A stretch of 64,000 nucleotides of DNA from Deltaproteobacteria bacterium (GTDB taxonomy: Bacteria; Desulfobacterota; Desulfarculia; JACQYL01). Below the pieces are notes generated by a model that had not been told where the DNA came from, made no database searches, and saw only the letters and a list, made by a program, of their open reading frames with translations. The stretch is from positions 12,035-76,034 of the forward strand of contig JACQYL010000036.1 in the NCBI GenBank assembly GCA_016208165.1. The letters run 5' to 3'. The position numbers were made by a program, and so were the translations under genes. Within the stretch, counting starts at the first letter, position 1, and each line of letters begins with the position of its first letter. Shown here in pieces: positions 1-8,625 of this stretch.

Positions 1-132
1 ACGCCCAGGGCCCCCGCCCATCTTCCCCGGCTCCTCAGGTGCTTTGCTTCGGCCCCAACCGTTCCTGAATCAGGATCGGATGCTCGGGATCCTCCCGCCC
101 CATGCCGTCGGAACCGATAGACTCCGATCCGG

Positions 133-987
133 TTATGGCCCGACGTCCCCTTCCGGTCCGGTCAGATTCGATTGCAGTTCCAAGGGCAATGTAAGCCGAA
201 AGGCAGCGCCTTTTTCCTTTCCGCTCACAATAACCACATCCCCTCCCAGCCGCCTGGCTAAAATGCGGGCGCCGGCCAATCCGAGACCGTGACCCTTTCT
301 GGATTGAATCGTATCCGAATGTATCTGCGCGTATCTGCGAAAAACCAATTCCCTGTGCTTGGGATCAATTCCGGGGCCGTCGTCCTGAACCAGCACAGCG
401 ATGATGTCCCCCTCCAGATCGAGATCAATGTGAACTCGCCGTTCCCGGTGATGAAGAGCATTCTTCAACAGATTTCCCACAATCTGGCAAAACTTGGGCT
501 CGTCCTGCACCATCTCCTTGCCCTCGATCCGGGCAGATACGTTCAAGGAAACGCCATGCTCATGCAGAAATCCCGCGAAGTCCCTCCACCCTTTCCATGC
601 GCCAAGCTCTTCGTAGGACAGCTTTCCCGTGGTTTCTAAAGCATCCATGATCGCGTTACACACGGACTGAACCGGATAAAAGGTGCAACAGCGGAACGTG
701 CCTGCTTCGGATCTCCCCACCTCCAACAGGCTGTTGAGCATTCCTTTGGTCTTGGTGGTATTTCTCAGAATGCGCAGCAACGCGCGTTCCTGACGTTGGG
801 AAAGCGGACCGAACTTATCCCGTTTCTCCAGCAACGACCGCACTCCCGCTTCTATAACCGAGAAAGGATCCTTCAGTTCATGAAGCAGGAACTCGATCTG
901 GAGCTCGCGAAAAAACGAAGCTGAAACAACGGTAGTCGATTCCTTGTCGCAGCGTGTTTCCCGATCGTCTTTCATGTTCCCGATCAC
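133..987 (-). CDS. sensor histidine kinase without a recognisable sensor domain
   Basis: A short histidine kinase of 284 residues. A dimerisation/phosphoacceptor helix near residues 28-45 carries the H-box HELKDP. A HATPase_c domain follows from about residue 165, with an N-box (NLLKNALHH), a G1 box (DDGPGID) and a G2 box (GHGLGLAGARI). No membrane segment, PAS or GAF domain is visible, so it is probably cytoplasmic and takes its input from a partner. It lies 40 bases downstream of the large PAS/GAF kinase on the same strand, so the two are probably co-transcribed. No response regulator gene is visible nearby. The start at 987 is the first ATG; a second ATG lies four codons in. Confidence 0.85.
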   Translation of the reverse strand: MIGNMKDDRETRCDKESTTVVSASFFRELQIEFLLHELKDPFSVIEAGVRSLLEKRDKFGPLSQRQERALLRILRNTTKTKGMLNSLLEVGRSEAGTFRCCTFYPVQSVCNAIMDALETTGKLSYEELGAWKGWRDFAGFLHEHGVSLNVSARIEGKEMVQDEPKFCQIVGNLLKNALHHRERRVHIDLDLEGDIIAVLVQDDGPGIDPKHRELVFRRYAQIHSDTIQSRKGHGLGLAGARILARRLGGDVVIVSGKEKGAAFRLTLPLELQSNLTGPEGDVGP

Positions 988-1027
988 TCGCTTTTCTTAC
1001 AAACCGTATACGAAACCACGGCCGGGT

Positions 1028-3289
1028 TCAACCCGGAAATTCTATAGTAACCGTGGTTCCACCTGAGCTGAAACAGTCACCGGCGTCGCCGCAATGCGCG
1101 CAGAGATCGATATTCCCCGGACAAAGATCCGCGTCCCTCGGGATAAAGCGGCAGCGGTTGGAGTCGAGGCGGATCTGAAAGTGGTATCTTTCCGAAAAGA
1201 TCTTGGTCCTCAGGAGGTCGAACCCCTTACCCCCGGCGCGAAAATCATACGGACGTTTGGAAGAATAGTGCGCGGTCTCGTGAGTCGTAAACACGCTTTC
1301 GAACAGACGACGCTGATTCTCGTCCGTGATGCCTACCCCATAGTCATGAACCTCGAGGATAGAACCTTCTGCATCTTTGCGGACGTTTACTTCGATGCGG
1401 CCTCCGTCCGGTGTGTTTTCGACGGCATTGCGGATGAGGCCGTCGATGACCTTCCGGAGTACATCTCGAGGCATCCGCACCCACGAGTCGTTTTCCAAAA
1501 AAGTCATCAGCGAAAGCCGGCGCTGGGACATCCTGGCCCGGGCCGCTTCCACTCGCTCCCGCACAAAACGGGTCAAGGAAATCTTCTCCACCGGGGATTC
1601 CGTGGGACCGAAGAGCTCTCGAATGCGATGCCGAATACGATCCACAACCTCGCCTTCTCCCAGTTCTTCAACCGCCAGGACTTCGAGTTCGTCCGCGCAG
1701 ACGTCCAACAAAGCAGACATCATACGATAGACCTGGTACTTTCTGTCGCGCAGAATGTCTTCGATCCCGTATTCGATGTCCAGGATACGCTCCAGGTTTC
1801 GTTGAGCCCTCTCGAGGGTCCGGTCCATGTCATGGACGTCCATGCCGGCAAGCTTCCTGCCCAGAATGCTCAGGCTGCCGGAAAGCACCGAAACCGGAGT
1901 CTTCAATTCATGGGAAAGGTGGTGAATGATCCGGTCCTTGGCCTGGTTGAGACTCTGTACCTCCTGGTAAGAGCACTTGAGTTCCTGGTTCACCCGCGCG
2001 TTTTCAATGGGGAGCGCAACGGTGCCTGCAACAGCGCTCAGCGTATCCACGTCCGTCCTGTCAAAATCGCCTCCTTTTTTGTTCACCGCGCACAAGACGC
2101 CGATGATCCGATCTTTCGTGACAATGGGAACATCCAGCATGTTCCTGGTCCGGTATTGGGATTGCTCATCTACCTGCTGGTAGAAGTAGGGGCTTTTGGA
2201 CGTGTCCGGCACGATGAGCCCTTCTCCTCTTCTCACCACCTCGGCGGCTACGCCCTTGTCCGCTGGAAAACGGATTTCTCTCATCTTCCTCCCGGCGTCC
2301 GTATCCTCGTACACCGCCACGGGGAAATAGAACTCCCGGTTCGCCTCATCCAAGAGAATCACCGATGCGCCTTCAACGTCAATGAGTTCCTGAATCTCCT
2401 TGATGATGACTTCGAGGAATTCGTTCAGAGGACGGGATTTGTGCGGGGCCATGCTCACGCGAAGCAGCGCCTGGTTGATTCTGGTCGCCCTCTTTTCTGC
2501 GGTGACGTCCCGAAGAATAACCACTTGTCCGGCGGGCCGGTCGGTCTCTTCATAAAACATGGCGGCTCCCAAGCGGATGTCCAACAAGCGGCCGCTCTTG
2601 GTGAGCCGTTTCGTCTCGAAGCCATGAATCACTTTCTCTTGTTTCAATCTCCCGAGTCCGGCCCGCGTCTGCTCTTTCAAATCAGGGGGAACAAACGGAA
2701 TGCGCCGGCCGACCAGTTCCTCCAAGCTCCAACCGAAGACATTTACAAAGGCCGGGTTCACGTAGGCCACCGTTCCATCCAGATGGAAGACCATAAGCGG
2801 ATCCGGGACAAAATCCAGAAGGGTCCGATATCTGACTTCGGCCCGACGGCTGGCTTCGTATTGACTGAGGTAACGCTGCTCGGATTCTTTCAGCGCTTTC
2901 TGCGCGTAATGCCGTTCGGTGATGTCGCGGGCGATCCCCCGGAACCCGGTCCTTTCGCCCTGGCCGTCCAGAATCAGACGAGCGGACAACTCGATGATCC
3001 GAATATCTCCACCCTGCCGTGTGATCTGCCAGACCAGATCCGTAATTTCCTTGCCGGCCCGATAGACCTCGTTGAATCGTTCAAACGCCTGCTGGGCGCG
3101 ATACTCATCCATGAATTCCCGGAAATTGCGGTGAAGCATTTCTTCGGGAGAACAACCGAACAACCGGCACAATGCACGATTAAAGAAGGTGAAGTCGCCT
3201 CGAAGGTTGGTTTCGTAAACCCCCTCGGCGATTCCCTCGACGAACACGCCGAAGCGCTCCATGTTTATTTTTTGATCGTCCGGATTCAT
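1028..3289 (-). CDS. PAS-PAS-GAF sensor histidine kinase with Cys-rich insert in the ATPase domain
   Basis: A soluble multidomain kinase of 753 residues. Two PAS domains occupy roughly residues 10-130 and 150-270, followed by a GAF domain (about 285-430), a HisKA helix with the H-box HHLSHELKTP near residue 460, and a HATPase_c domain with an N-box (LIRNAVENTP) and a G1 box (DYGVGI). It would autophosphorylate in response to a cytoplasmic or ligand cue. The C-terminal lobe of the ATPase domain, where the G2/G3 boxes normally lie, holds a run of five cysteines (including CPG and CAHC) just before the final SGGTTVTIEFP strand. This may bind a metal. A shorter kinase follows 40 bases downstream. 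A long open frame on the opposite strand (1094-3502) is a codon-bias shadow. Confidence 0.9.
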   Translation of the reverse strand: MNPDDQKINMERFGVFVEGIAEGVYETNLRGDFTFFNRALCRLFGCSPEEMLHRNFREFMDEYRAQQAFERFNEVYRAGKEITDLVWQITRQGGDIRIIELSARLILDGQGERTGFRGIARDITERHYAQKALKESEQRYLSQYEASRRAEVRYRTLLDFVPDPLMVFHLDGTVAYVNPAFVNVFGWSLEELVGRRIPFVPPDLKEQTRAGLGRLKQEKVIHGFETKRLTKSGRLLDIRLGAAMFYEETDRPAGQVVILRDVTAEKRATRINQALLRVSMAPHKSRPLNEFLEVIIKEIQELIDVEGASVILLDEANREFYFPVAVYEDTDAGRKMREIRFPADKGVAAEVVRRGEGLIVPDTSKSPYFYQQVDEQSQYRTRNMLDVPIVTKDRIIGVLCAVNKKGGDFDRTDVDTLSAVAGTVALPIENARVNQELKCSYQEVQSLNQAKDRIIHHLSHELKTPVSVLSGSLSILGRKLAGMDVHDMDRTLERAQRNLERILDIEYGIEDILRDRKYQVYRMMSALLDVCADELEVLAVEELGEGEVVDRIRHRIRELFGPTESPVEKISLTRFVRERVEAARARMSQRRLSLMTFLENDSWVRMPRDVLRKVIDGLIRNAVENTPDGGRIEVNVRKDAEGSILEVHDYGVGITDENQRRLFESVFTTHETAHYSSKRPYDFRAGGKGFDLLRTKIFSERYHFQIRLDSNRCRFIPRDADLCPGNIDLCAHCGDAGDCFSSGGTTVTIEFPG

Positions 3290-3853
3290 GCTGTTTGCGC
3301 CTTCCTTCGAAGGGCGCCCGGCGATTTCCGATGCAGCGCTTTTCGGGTTCGCATCGGGACTCTTTCAAACGGACTCGATCGCCGGATCGTGACAAACGGA
3401 TCGTTAGGCGTACACCGGATTGTAGAAGAGTGTCCGGCCTTGTGCAACACCATTGCTGAGTTCCCGCTCCGGCTTGTGTTCCGTAGCACAGAATTTCATT
3501 GACTCCCCTTGACAAGATCGTCATCCTGTATATGTTTCGATCGATTGTTCCGGCGTATAGCCGGATGGGAGAGCGGCGACGGGCGGAGCCTGCGTCTCTG
3601 AAGTTCAATGACGTCGGACTCATAAGCTTGCCCGCGGATCTCCTGAAATGTCTTTGGGCTTCTCCCGACGGGGATATCCGGAGGGCGACGACCACCTGCT
3701 CGCCCCGAGACAAACCCCCGCACCACGATCTTGATTTTCCGATCGGAGCCTTTCGGCCTCATGATTGGATGAATCTCATTACATATGCACTACGGTTCGG
3801 TCATTTAGTCTTTACGTTTGTTCACTTTTCATTAAGAGGATAGGAGGGCTACC
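3290..3853. other. intergenic region between divergent genes
   Basis: This 564-base gap separates the leftward kinase pair from the rightward lipoprotein gene. Several open frames cross it on both strands, but none has a convincing ribosome binding site or a recognisable protein. Its last 100 bases hold the upstream element shared with the downstream paralogue. Otherwise nothing is seen. Confidence 0.5.
3767..3789 (+). promoter_or_regulatory. upstream element shared by the two VWA-OmpA lipoprotein genes
   Basis: The stretch GGATGAAT-nn-CATTA-n-ATATGCA lies about 65-90 bases before the start codon and recurs at 5877-5899 at nearly the same distance from the second gene. Flanking bases (TTTCG-n-CC before it) also match. 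This suggests that the promoter region was part of the tandem duplication. Whether the element is a protein site or only duplicated sequence is not decided. Confidence 0.45.
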
Positions 3854-5347
3854 ATGGGCAGACATTATTTGGGACTTATGTGCTTAGTGGTTGTTGTATT
3901 AGTCTCCGGATGCGCCGGAACGAGCGAACGAGTCGCCTTTCAGCGCGTGGATCTGAATCAGATGCTGCAGGAGGGTCAATTCCTCCAGAAGGTAGACAAC
4001 TTCGCCGTTATATTGGATGCGTCTCAGTCCATGACGGAACCATACAAAAACAGAAGTAAGTTTCTGCATGCCAAGGAAATAGCATCAAAATTGAACCAGA
4101 CTATACCGGACCTTAAGATGGGAGGGGCATTGATTTCCTTTGGCGCCATCAATAGCCCGCTCGGTACGAGAGTATTAACCGTTTATGGGCTCACGGATTA
4201 TGTCAAGGAAGATTTCGGCACGGCCTTGCAGTCCGTCGAATGGTCGGGTGGACTGAGCCCTCTTGCCTCAGCCATGGACATGACCCGACAAACCCTCACC
4301 CCCGCCGATGGTAAACTGGCCGTCATTATTATCAGTGACGGCAAGGAAATCGACAACGCTCCCGTCGCCTCGGCAGCGCAAATGAAGGAGACCTTTGGTG
4401 ACCGTCTCTGCATCTACACTGTGGTCGTTGGAGACGACCCGGGGGGAGCAAAACTACTCGAAGAAGTGGCTTCCAAGGGGCAGTGCGGTGTTTCGGTTGC
4501 AGGCGATACCATTTTCGGGCCCCAGGCTATGGCTGATTTTGTGGAAAGGGTTTTCCTGGCCCGAGACACGGACCGTGACGGCGTGCCGGACGACATAGAC
4601 ACTTGTCCTGACACTCCCAAGGGCGTCAAGGTGGACGAAAAAGGTTGTCCGTTCGATACGGACCGGGATGGGGTATACGACTACCTGGATCAGTGCCCCG
4701 ATACTCCCAAGGGAGTCAAGGTCGACGAAAAGGGCTGCCCTCTTGATTCCGATGCGGACGGCGTCTATGACTATCTCGATCAGTGCCCCGACACGCCGAT
4801 GGGCGTCACGGTGGATGAAAAGGGATGCCCGCTGGATTCCGACAAGGACGGCGTCTACGACTATCTTGACCAGTGCCCCGACACCCCGATGGGCGTCACG
4901 GTGGACAAGGTGGGATGCCCTCTGGATTCCGACGAAGACGGAGTCAAGGACTATCTCGATCAATGCCCCGGCACTCCCAAGGACGCCAGAGTGGATGAGA
5001 GAGGATGCTGGAGCGTGGGGAATGTATTGTTCGACTTCGGAAAGACCGACATCAAGCCCGATTCTTATGGATACCTGGACGAGGTCGCCGAGATTCTCGA
5101 GAAGAACCCCTCCCTCAAAGTCGAAGTTCAAGGGCATACGGACAATGTGGGCTCGGAGGATTACAACGAAAGGCTGTCCATACTTCGAGCCAAGGCCGTG
5201 ATGGATTATCTGAAGGGCAAGGGTATCGGTGTGGACCAGATTCCAGCCACGGGTTATGGCTTCTCGCGACCTGTCGCATCCAATGACACGGACGAGGGCC
5301 GCGCCAAGAACCGAAGGACGGAATTTCACCCGATCTATTCGAAGTAA
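3854..5347 (+). CDS. lipoprotein with VWA, five thrombospondin type 3 repeats and OmpA-like domain
   Basis: A 497-residue outer-membrane-associated lipoprotein, with a likely peptidoglycan-binding role at its C-terminus. The N-terminus is a lipoprotein signal with the lipobox LVSGC around residue 21. A von Willebrand A domain follows (about 48-230) with the metal-site motif DASQS. Five near-identical 30-residue calcium-binding type 3 repeats (D-x-D-x-DGV-x-D..CPDTP) cover about 238-386. An OmpA/MotB domain follows (about 390-497) with the GHTDNVGS and NRRTE signatures. The ATG is preceded by AGGAGG. A close paralogue with only two repeats follows at 5965. The adhesive domain and wall anchor suggest a structural or protein-binding envelope role; the ligand is unknown. 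Confidence 0.88.
   Translation: MGRHYLGLMCLVVVVLVSGCAGTSERVAFQRVDLNQMLQEGQFLQKVDNFAVILDASQSMTEPYKNRSKFLHAKEIASKLNQTIPDLKMGGALISFGAINSPLGTRVLTVYGLTDYVKEDFGTALQSVEWSGGLSPLASAMDMTRQTLTPADGKLAVIIISDGKEIDNAPVASAAQMKETFGDRLCIYTVVVGDDPGGAKLLEEVASKGQCGVSVAGDTIFGPQAMADFVERVFLARDTDRDGVPDDIDTCPDTPKGVKVDEKGCPFDTDRDGVYDYLDQCPDTPKGVKVDEKGCPLDSDADGVYDYLDQCPDTPMGVTVDEKGCPLDSDKDGVYDYLDQCPDTPMGVTVDKVGCPLDSDEDGVKDYLDQCPGTPKDARVDERGCWSVGNVLFDFGKTDIKPDSYGYLDEVAEILEKNPSLKVEVQGHTDNVGSEDYNERLSILRAKAVMDYLKGKGIGVDQIPATGYGFSRPVASNDTDEGRAKNRRTEFHPIYSK
4565..5011 (+). repeat. five tandem 90-bp repeats encoding thrombospondin type 3 units
   Basis: Five in-frame units of 90 bases (the last is 87) encode D-x-D-x-DGV-x-D-x-x-D-x-CP-x-TP..V-D-x-x-GC. 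Units 2 to 4 are nearly identical at DNA level, pointing to recent expansion or homogenisation by recombination or slippage. The paralogue at 6676-6852 has two units. Confidence 0.85.
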
Positions 5348-5370
5348 CTCAAACTTGGAAGGACCGGTTT

Positions 5371-5426
5371 CCGGCCGTGACGGAGTTGGACTTCCTCAAC
5401 GTCCGCCGTCACGGCCGGGCTTTTGT
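5371..5426 (+). terminator. intrinsic terminator after the first VWA-OmpA gene
   Basis: A perfect 13-bp stem, CCGGCCGTGACGG (5371-5383) with CCGTCACGGCCGG (5406-5418), is followed by GCTTTTG. It lies 24 bases after the stop codon. Confidence 0.75.
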
Positions 5427-5435
5427 TCGACGCTC

Positions 5436-5595
5436 TCAGTTCACTCGAAGAGCGGATTCCAAAGTCGACTTCAGCCGGTCCATCCATTCCTTGCCGAGGG
5501 TGTCGACTCCACGGTCGTGTCCCGCGGACTCGAGGAATCGTTGCCGTTGACTTGATGCCGGCGAGAGATCCCGGTGCTGCCGACAGCCCCATGGA
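5436..5595 (-). pseudogene. decayed 3' remnant of the small gene now intact at 7281-7652
   Basis: Read on the minus strand, 5436-5540 encodes about 34 residues ending at a stop that match the C-terminus of the 123-residue protein at 7281-7652: RFLESAGHDRGVDTL here against RFLESIGHNRGVYAL there, then W-x-x-LKS-x-LE and a terminal VN or MN. Upstream, similarity continues weakly to about 5595 (AGI-like), but in another frame and with bases missing. The rest of the gene is gone. It sits just after the first lipoprotein gene in the same convergent arrangement as the intact copy, which shows that the pair was duplicated as a unit and one small gene then decayed. Confidence 0.75.
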
Positions 5596-5876
5596 ATTCA
5601 ATTGCAATCTCCCAAAAATACCGTTATGCTATATTATATGCATGTTTGACGGATTGGCTTGGGGCTATACCCGACGGGCGGTTGGGATAAACCAACCCCG
5701 TATTTAACGTACGCACCAATGATGCATTTACGATCTTCCATGTCGGATCTTCTTACTTAGAATGGAGCCTTTCCCAGCCGAGGCAGCCACAGGGCGATGA
5801 ACACGTCTCCGGTTCGGCCGCGTACCCTCGCTTTCAACTCTTGAATTGACTCTTAACTTTTTTCGACCCCATAAGC

Positions 5877-5900
5877 GGATGAATGGCATTAGATATGCAT
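5877..5900 (+). promoter_or_regulatory. second copy of shared upstream element, with sigma-54-like spacing
   Basis: This is the counterpart of 3767-3789. Within it TGGCAT (5884-5889) and ATGCAT (5895-5900) place GG and GC ten bases apart, the spacing of a -24/-12 sigma-54 promoter. The first copy has CT in place of the GG, so if this is a promoter only the second gene keeps it. The match is imperfect. Confidence 0.35.
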
Positions 5901-5964
5901 GTTCATATGAGATGTAAACCTACATGTTAGACCGGCTTTTCTTACACAGGAGGGGAGAACTATT

Positions 5965-7188
5965 ATGATCAAGCGTTTGTTAGGAATTATGTGTTTAATG
6001 ACAGTTGCACTATTCTCCGCTTGCGCAGGGATGAATCAACACGCCGAGTTTCAGGCGGTAGACCTGAACTCGAAACTCCGGAACGGCGATATCCTACAGA
6101 AGGTAGACAACTTCGCCGTCATATTGGATGCGTCTCAGTCCATGACCGAACCGTATCAAACCACAAGCAAGTTTCTTTATGCCAAGGAAATCGCATCACA
6201 ATTGAACCAGACCATCCCGGATCTTAAGATGGGAGGGGCATTGACTTCGTTTGGCGCCGTCAATAGCCCATTCGGTACCAGAGTATTAACCGTATATGGA
6301 CTTACAGATTATGTCAAAGACGACCTCGCCAACGCCTTGCATTCCATCGAATGGTCGGGAGGACTGAGTCCGTTATCCTCGGCCATGGATCTCACAAAAG
6401 AGACCCTGACACCCGCGGAAGGAAGACTGGCCATTATTATTATCAGCGATGGGAAAGACATGGACGGCTCTCCCGTTGGCTCGGCGACACAACTGAAGGA
6501 GGCCTTTGGTAACCGTCTCTGCATCTACACCGTTGCCGTTGGCGACGATCCGGCGGGAAGAAAGGTGCTCGAAGAAGTTGCAGCCAAAGGGGAATGCGGG
6601 ATTTCGGTTGCAGCCGATGACATTGTCGAACCTCAGGCCATGGCCGACTTTGTGGAAAGGGTTTTCTTGGGCCGAGACACGGACCGTGACGGCGTGCCGG
6701 ACGACGCGGACAAATGTCCCGACACTCCTGCGGGCGCCAAAGTTGACGAAAAAGGGTGTCCTTTGGATTCCGACGGAGACGGCGTCTATGATCATCTCGA
6801 TCAATGCCCGGACACCCCTAAAGGCGCCAGAGTCGATGAGAGAGGATGCTGGAGCCTAGGCAACGTGTTGTTCGACTTCGGCAAGGCCAAAATCAAGTCC
6901 AGCGCTCATGGCTACCTGGACGAGGTCGCCGAGACTCTAAAAAACAATCCCTCCCTCACGGTCGAGATTGCCGGCCATACGGACAATGTGGGTTCAGCGA
7001 AATACAACAAAAAGCTGTCCCTGAGACGAGCCAAAGCGGTAGCGAATTATCTTAACAAGAAAGGGATCAGCATGGACAGACTTCCGACCACAGGTCATGG
7101 CTTTTCGCAACCCGTGGCGTCCAATAAGACGAAAGACGGCCGAGCGAAGAACCGACGGACGGAGCTCCACCCGATCTCAGTGAAGTAA
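5965..7188 (+). CDS. lipoprotein with VWA, two thrombospondin type 3 repeats and OmpA-like domain
   Basis: A 407-residue paralogue of the protein at 3854-5347. It has a signal peptide with the lipobox LFSAC, a VWA domain with DASQS (about 48-230), two type 3 repeats (about 238-296) and a C-terminal OmpA domain with GHTDNVGS. The VWA and OmpA parts are very similar between the copies, while the first 45 residues and the repeat number differ. The ATG follows GGAGGGGAG. The pair probably arose by tandem duplication, including the convergent small gene on each 3' side. An envelope-attached adhesion or scaffold role is inferred from domains only. Confidence 0.88.
   Translation: MIKRLLGIMCLMTVALFSACAGMNQHAEFQAVDLNSKLRNGDILQKVDNFAVILDASQSMTEPYQTTSKFLYAKEIASQLNQTIPDLKMGGALTSFGAVNSPFGTRVLTVYGLTDYVKDDLANALHSIEWSGGLSPLSSAMDLTKETLTPAEGRLAIIIISDGKDMDGSPVGSATQLKEAFGNRLCIYTVAVGDDPAGRKVLEEVAAKGECGISVAADDIVEPQAMADFVERVFLGRDTDRDGVPDDADKCPDTPAGAKVDEKGCPLDSDGDGVYDHLDQCPDTPKGARVDERGCWSLGNVLFDFGKAKIKSSAHGYLDEVAETLKNNPSLTVEIAGHTDNVGSAKYNKKLSLRRAKAVANYLNKKGISMDRLPTTGHGFSQPVASNKTKDGRAKNRRTELHPISVK
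6676..6852 (+). repeat. two tandem thrombospondin type 3 units
   Basis: Two in-frame units (90 and 87 bases) correspond to the first and last of the five units in the neighbouring paralogue. Both genes share the opening DTDRDGVPDD and the closing VDERGCW, so the copies differ by three internal units. Confidence 0.8.
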
Positions 7189-7213
7189 ATCAGACTCCAA
7201 CATAACCAGCCTG

Positions 7214-7259
7214 CACCCGTGACGGGAATGAGCGTGCTCAACACCCTCGTCACACGGTG
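7214..7259. terminator. possible bidirectional hairpin between convergent genes
   Basis: CACCCGTGACG (7214-7224) can pair, with one bulge, with CGTCACACGGTG (7248-7259). It lies between the stop of the second lipoprotein gene and the stop of the small minus-strand gene. There is no clear T-run on the plus strand, so this is tentative. Confidence 0.35.
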
Positions 7260-7280
7260 CGGCTCTGTCGTTCGACGCTC

Positions 7281-7652
7281 TCAGTTCATGTGAGAAGCGG
7301 GTTCCAGGTTCGATTTCAGCCAGTCCGTCAATTCCTCGCTGAGGGCGTAGACTCCACGGTTATGTCCTATGGACTCGAGGAATCTGTGCCTAAGCGGTTC
7401 GGGCAATTCGATGCCCGCGATTTCCGTAGCTTCGTCCGAGTTTCGACGAATCAGATAAATCATCGGTGGGTCCGTCCACGTATTCACCACGAAGTAATAA
7501 GAAACATCCTCCTTTGATCGGATCAGGTGCTTACCATGGGACCAGTTGTTCCCCCACTCGAGGTAAAGCGTGACCGCCTCCTCCGGAGTCATATTCCAAT
7601 CGATCGAGCTTATGATGTCCAGCCGGTTGCTGATATCTTCCAGTCGTTCCAT
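7281..7652 (-). CDS. small conserved protein resembling the DVU0772 family
   Basis: A 123-residue soluble acidic protein. No membrane segment, signal peptide or catalytic motif is seen. The pattern SIDWNMTPEEAVTLYLEWGN near residues 16-35 and the C-terminal RFLES-x-GHNRGVY recall a small family I associate with Desulfovibrio (DVU0772-like), whose function is unknown to me; this assignment is from memory. It converges on the second VWA-OmpA lipoprotein gene. A degenerate copy of its 3' end lies in the same position after the first lipoprotein gene, so the two genes travel together, which hints at a functional link. Confidence 0.7.
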   Translation of the reverse strand: MERLEDISNRLDIISSIDWNMTPEEAVTLYLEWGNNWSHGKHLIRSKEDVSYYFVVNTWTDPPMIYLIRRNSDEATEIAGIELPEPLRHRFLESIGHNRGVYALSEELTDWLKSNLEPASHMN

Positions 7653-8059
7653 GAGATCCCTCCCGATTTAAACATTCAGCCTTTTCCCTTGTTACCTAAA
7701 CACTCATTCCGCACTGTCAATGGTGGGGTCCAACCTCAGCTTCGCCGAACATCGCGTCTTCCCTGAACACACCGTCGAGCCATGCATAGAAACGGTCATT
7801 TGGATGCGCTCTTCCGGGTTCCTTGATACCGGGGCGGATCTCCCCGAAATGCCCTCCTGTCTTCCGGCAGACTGTATGGGGAGGGAGTCATGATGTCCGA
7901 ATCTCCGACATCCGATGTCGTCGATCTGATGCCGTCGAGAGGTCTCGGCGCTGCCGCCCTTGACACGCGCCCAGGTGGATGCCTAGAATGTGACAATCGA
8001 GATGAATGTGTATTGGGTATTCTGATCAGGAAACGACTCAAGCAACAAGGGGGATAAAC
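7653..8059. other. intergenic region
   Basis: About 400 bases. A stretch near 7920-7955 weakly resembles the decayed region at 5550-5590 but cannot be extended. No coding or RNA feature is supported. Confidence 0.4.
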
Positions 8060-8317
8060 ATGCATCATCATAATGAAGCTGAATTGAAAAAGAAATTACT
8101 GGAAATGTACCCCGGTATCCAGAAGCACCAGCTAGATCTGGGCCTCGAATTTAAGAAAGACAAAGACTATTGGATCGTGAAGCTGGAGAAGGGCGACCAT
8201 AAATTGCACACTCATCTGGAACGGAAGGATGCCGATGAGTGCCTGGACGGAGTTGAATGCGTGTATCTGGGCATGCAGATCGGGCAGTTTATCAGCAACT
8301 TCGAACTCCTTAAATAA
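8060..8317 (+). CDS. small conserved protein of unknown function
   Basis: An 85-residue charged, soluble protein with a His-rich start (MHHHN). The start at 8060 is chosen because AAGGGGGA lies six bases before it; the frame stays open upstream to 8006 without another good site. The middle alternates lysine with aromatic residues (KDKDYWIVKLEKG) and the C-terminal half has DECLDGVECVYLG. It is not recognised. It reads towards the lactate oxidation genes but is separated from them by about 300 bases. Confidence 0.65.
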   Translation: MHHHNEAELKKKLLEMYPGIQKHQLDLGLEFKKDKDYWIVKLEKGDHKLHTHLERKDADECLDGVECVYLGMQIGQFISNFELLK

Positions 8318-8625
8318 GAAGGAAGGCGCGTTCCGTGTGCGGCCCGGAAGGCCCCGTGCGGAACCGTCTTTTGCCCTCGAAATCCCGCTTCGTACCACCT
8401 CCTGGCGCTAGAACTTGGAAGATGTCCGTATTTTGTGCTATTGTTCCCCAAGTAGCACACGATGGACGTTTTTTCACCCGGCCTGGGTCCGTGGATTTTC
8501 ACGTGTTGAGAAATCCGTACGAAGGAATCGCATGCAGGGTGATTCAAGGGATTGATTTAGCAAGAGGATTGGTTCCGTTGGCAGCTCAGACTCGACAGGA
8601 AGAAGCCCATTTACTCGCCCTACGG
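8318..8625. other. gap before lldG-like gene
   Basis: About 300 bases. The downstream frame remains open back to 8335, but the extra residues do not resemble the family, and no good ribosome binding site decides the start. No other feature is seen. Confidence 0.4.

Noticed and set aside
1094-3502. An 802-codon open frame on the plus strand
   Set aside because: It lies antisense to the well-supported PAS/GAF kinase, shows no protein family features, and is explained by GC-rich codon bias.
4454-5329. A 291-codon minus-strand frame with periodic sequence
   Set aside because: Its periodicity mirrors the 90-bp repeats of the VWA-OmpA gene on the other strand; it is a shadow.
7916-7960. A possible third remnant of the small gene duplicated at 5436 and 7281
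   Set aside because: Only about 35 bases resemble the 5550-5590 stretch and the conserved RFLES-GH part is missing, so the match cannot be extended.
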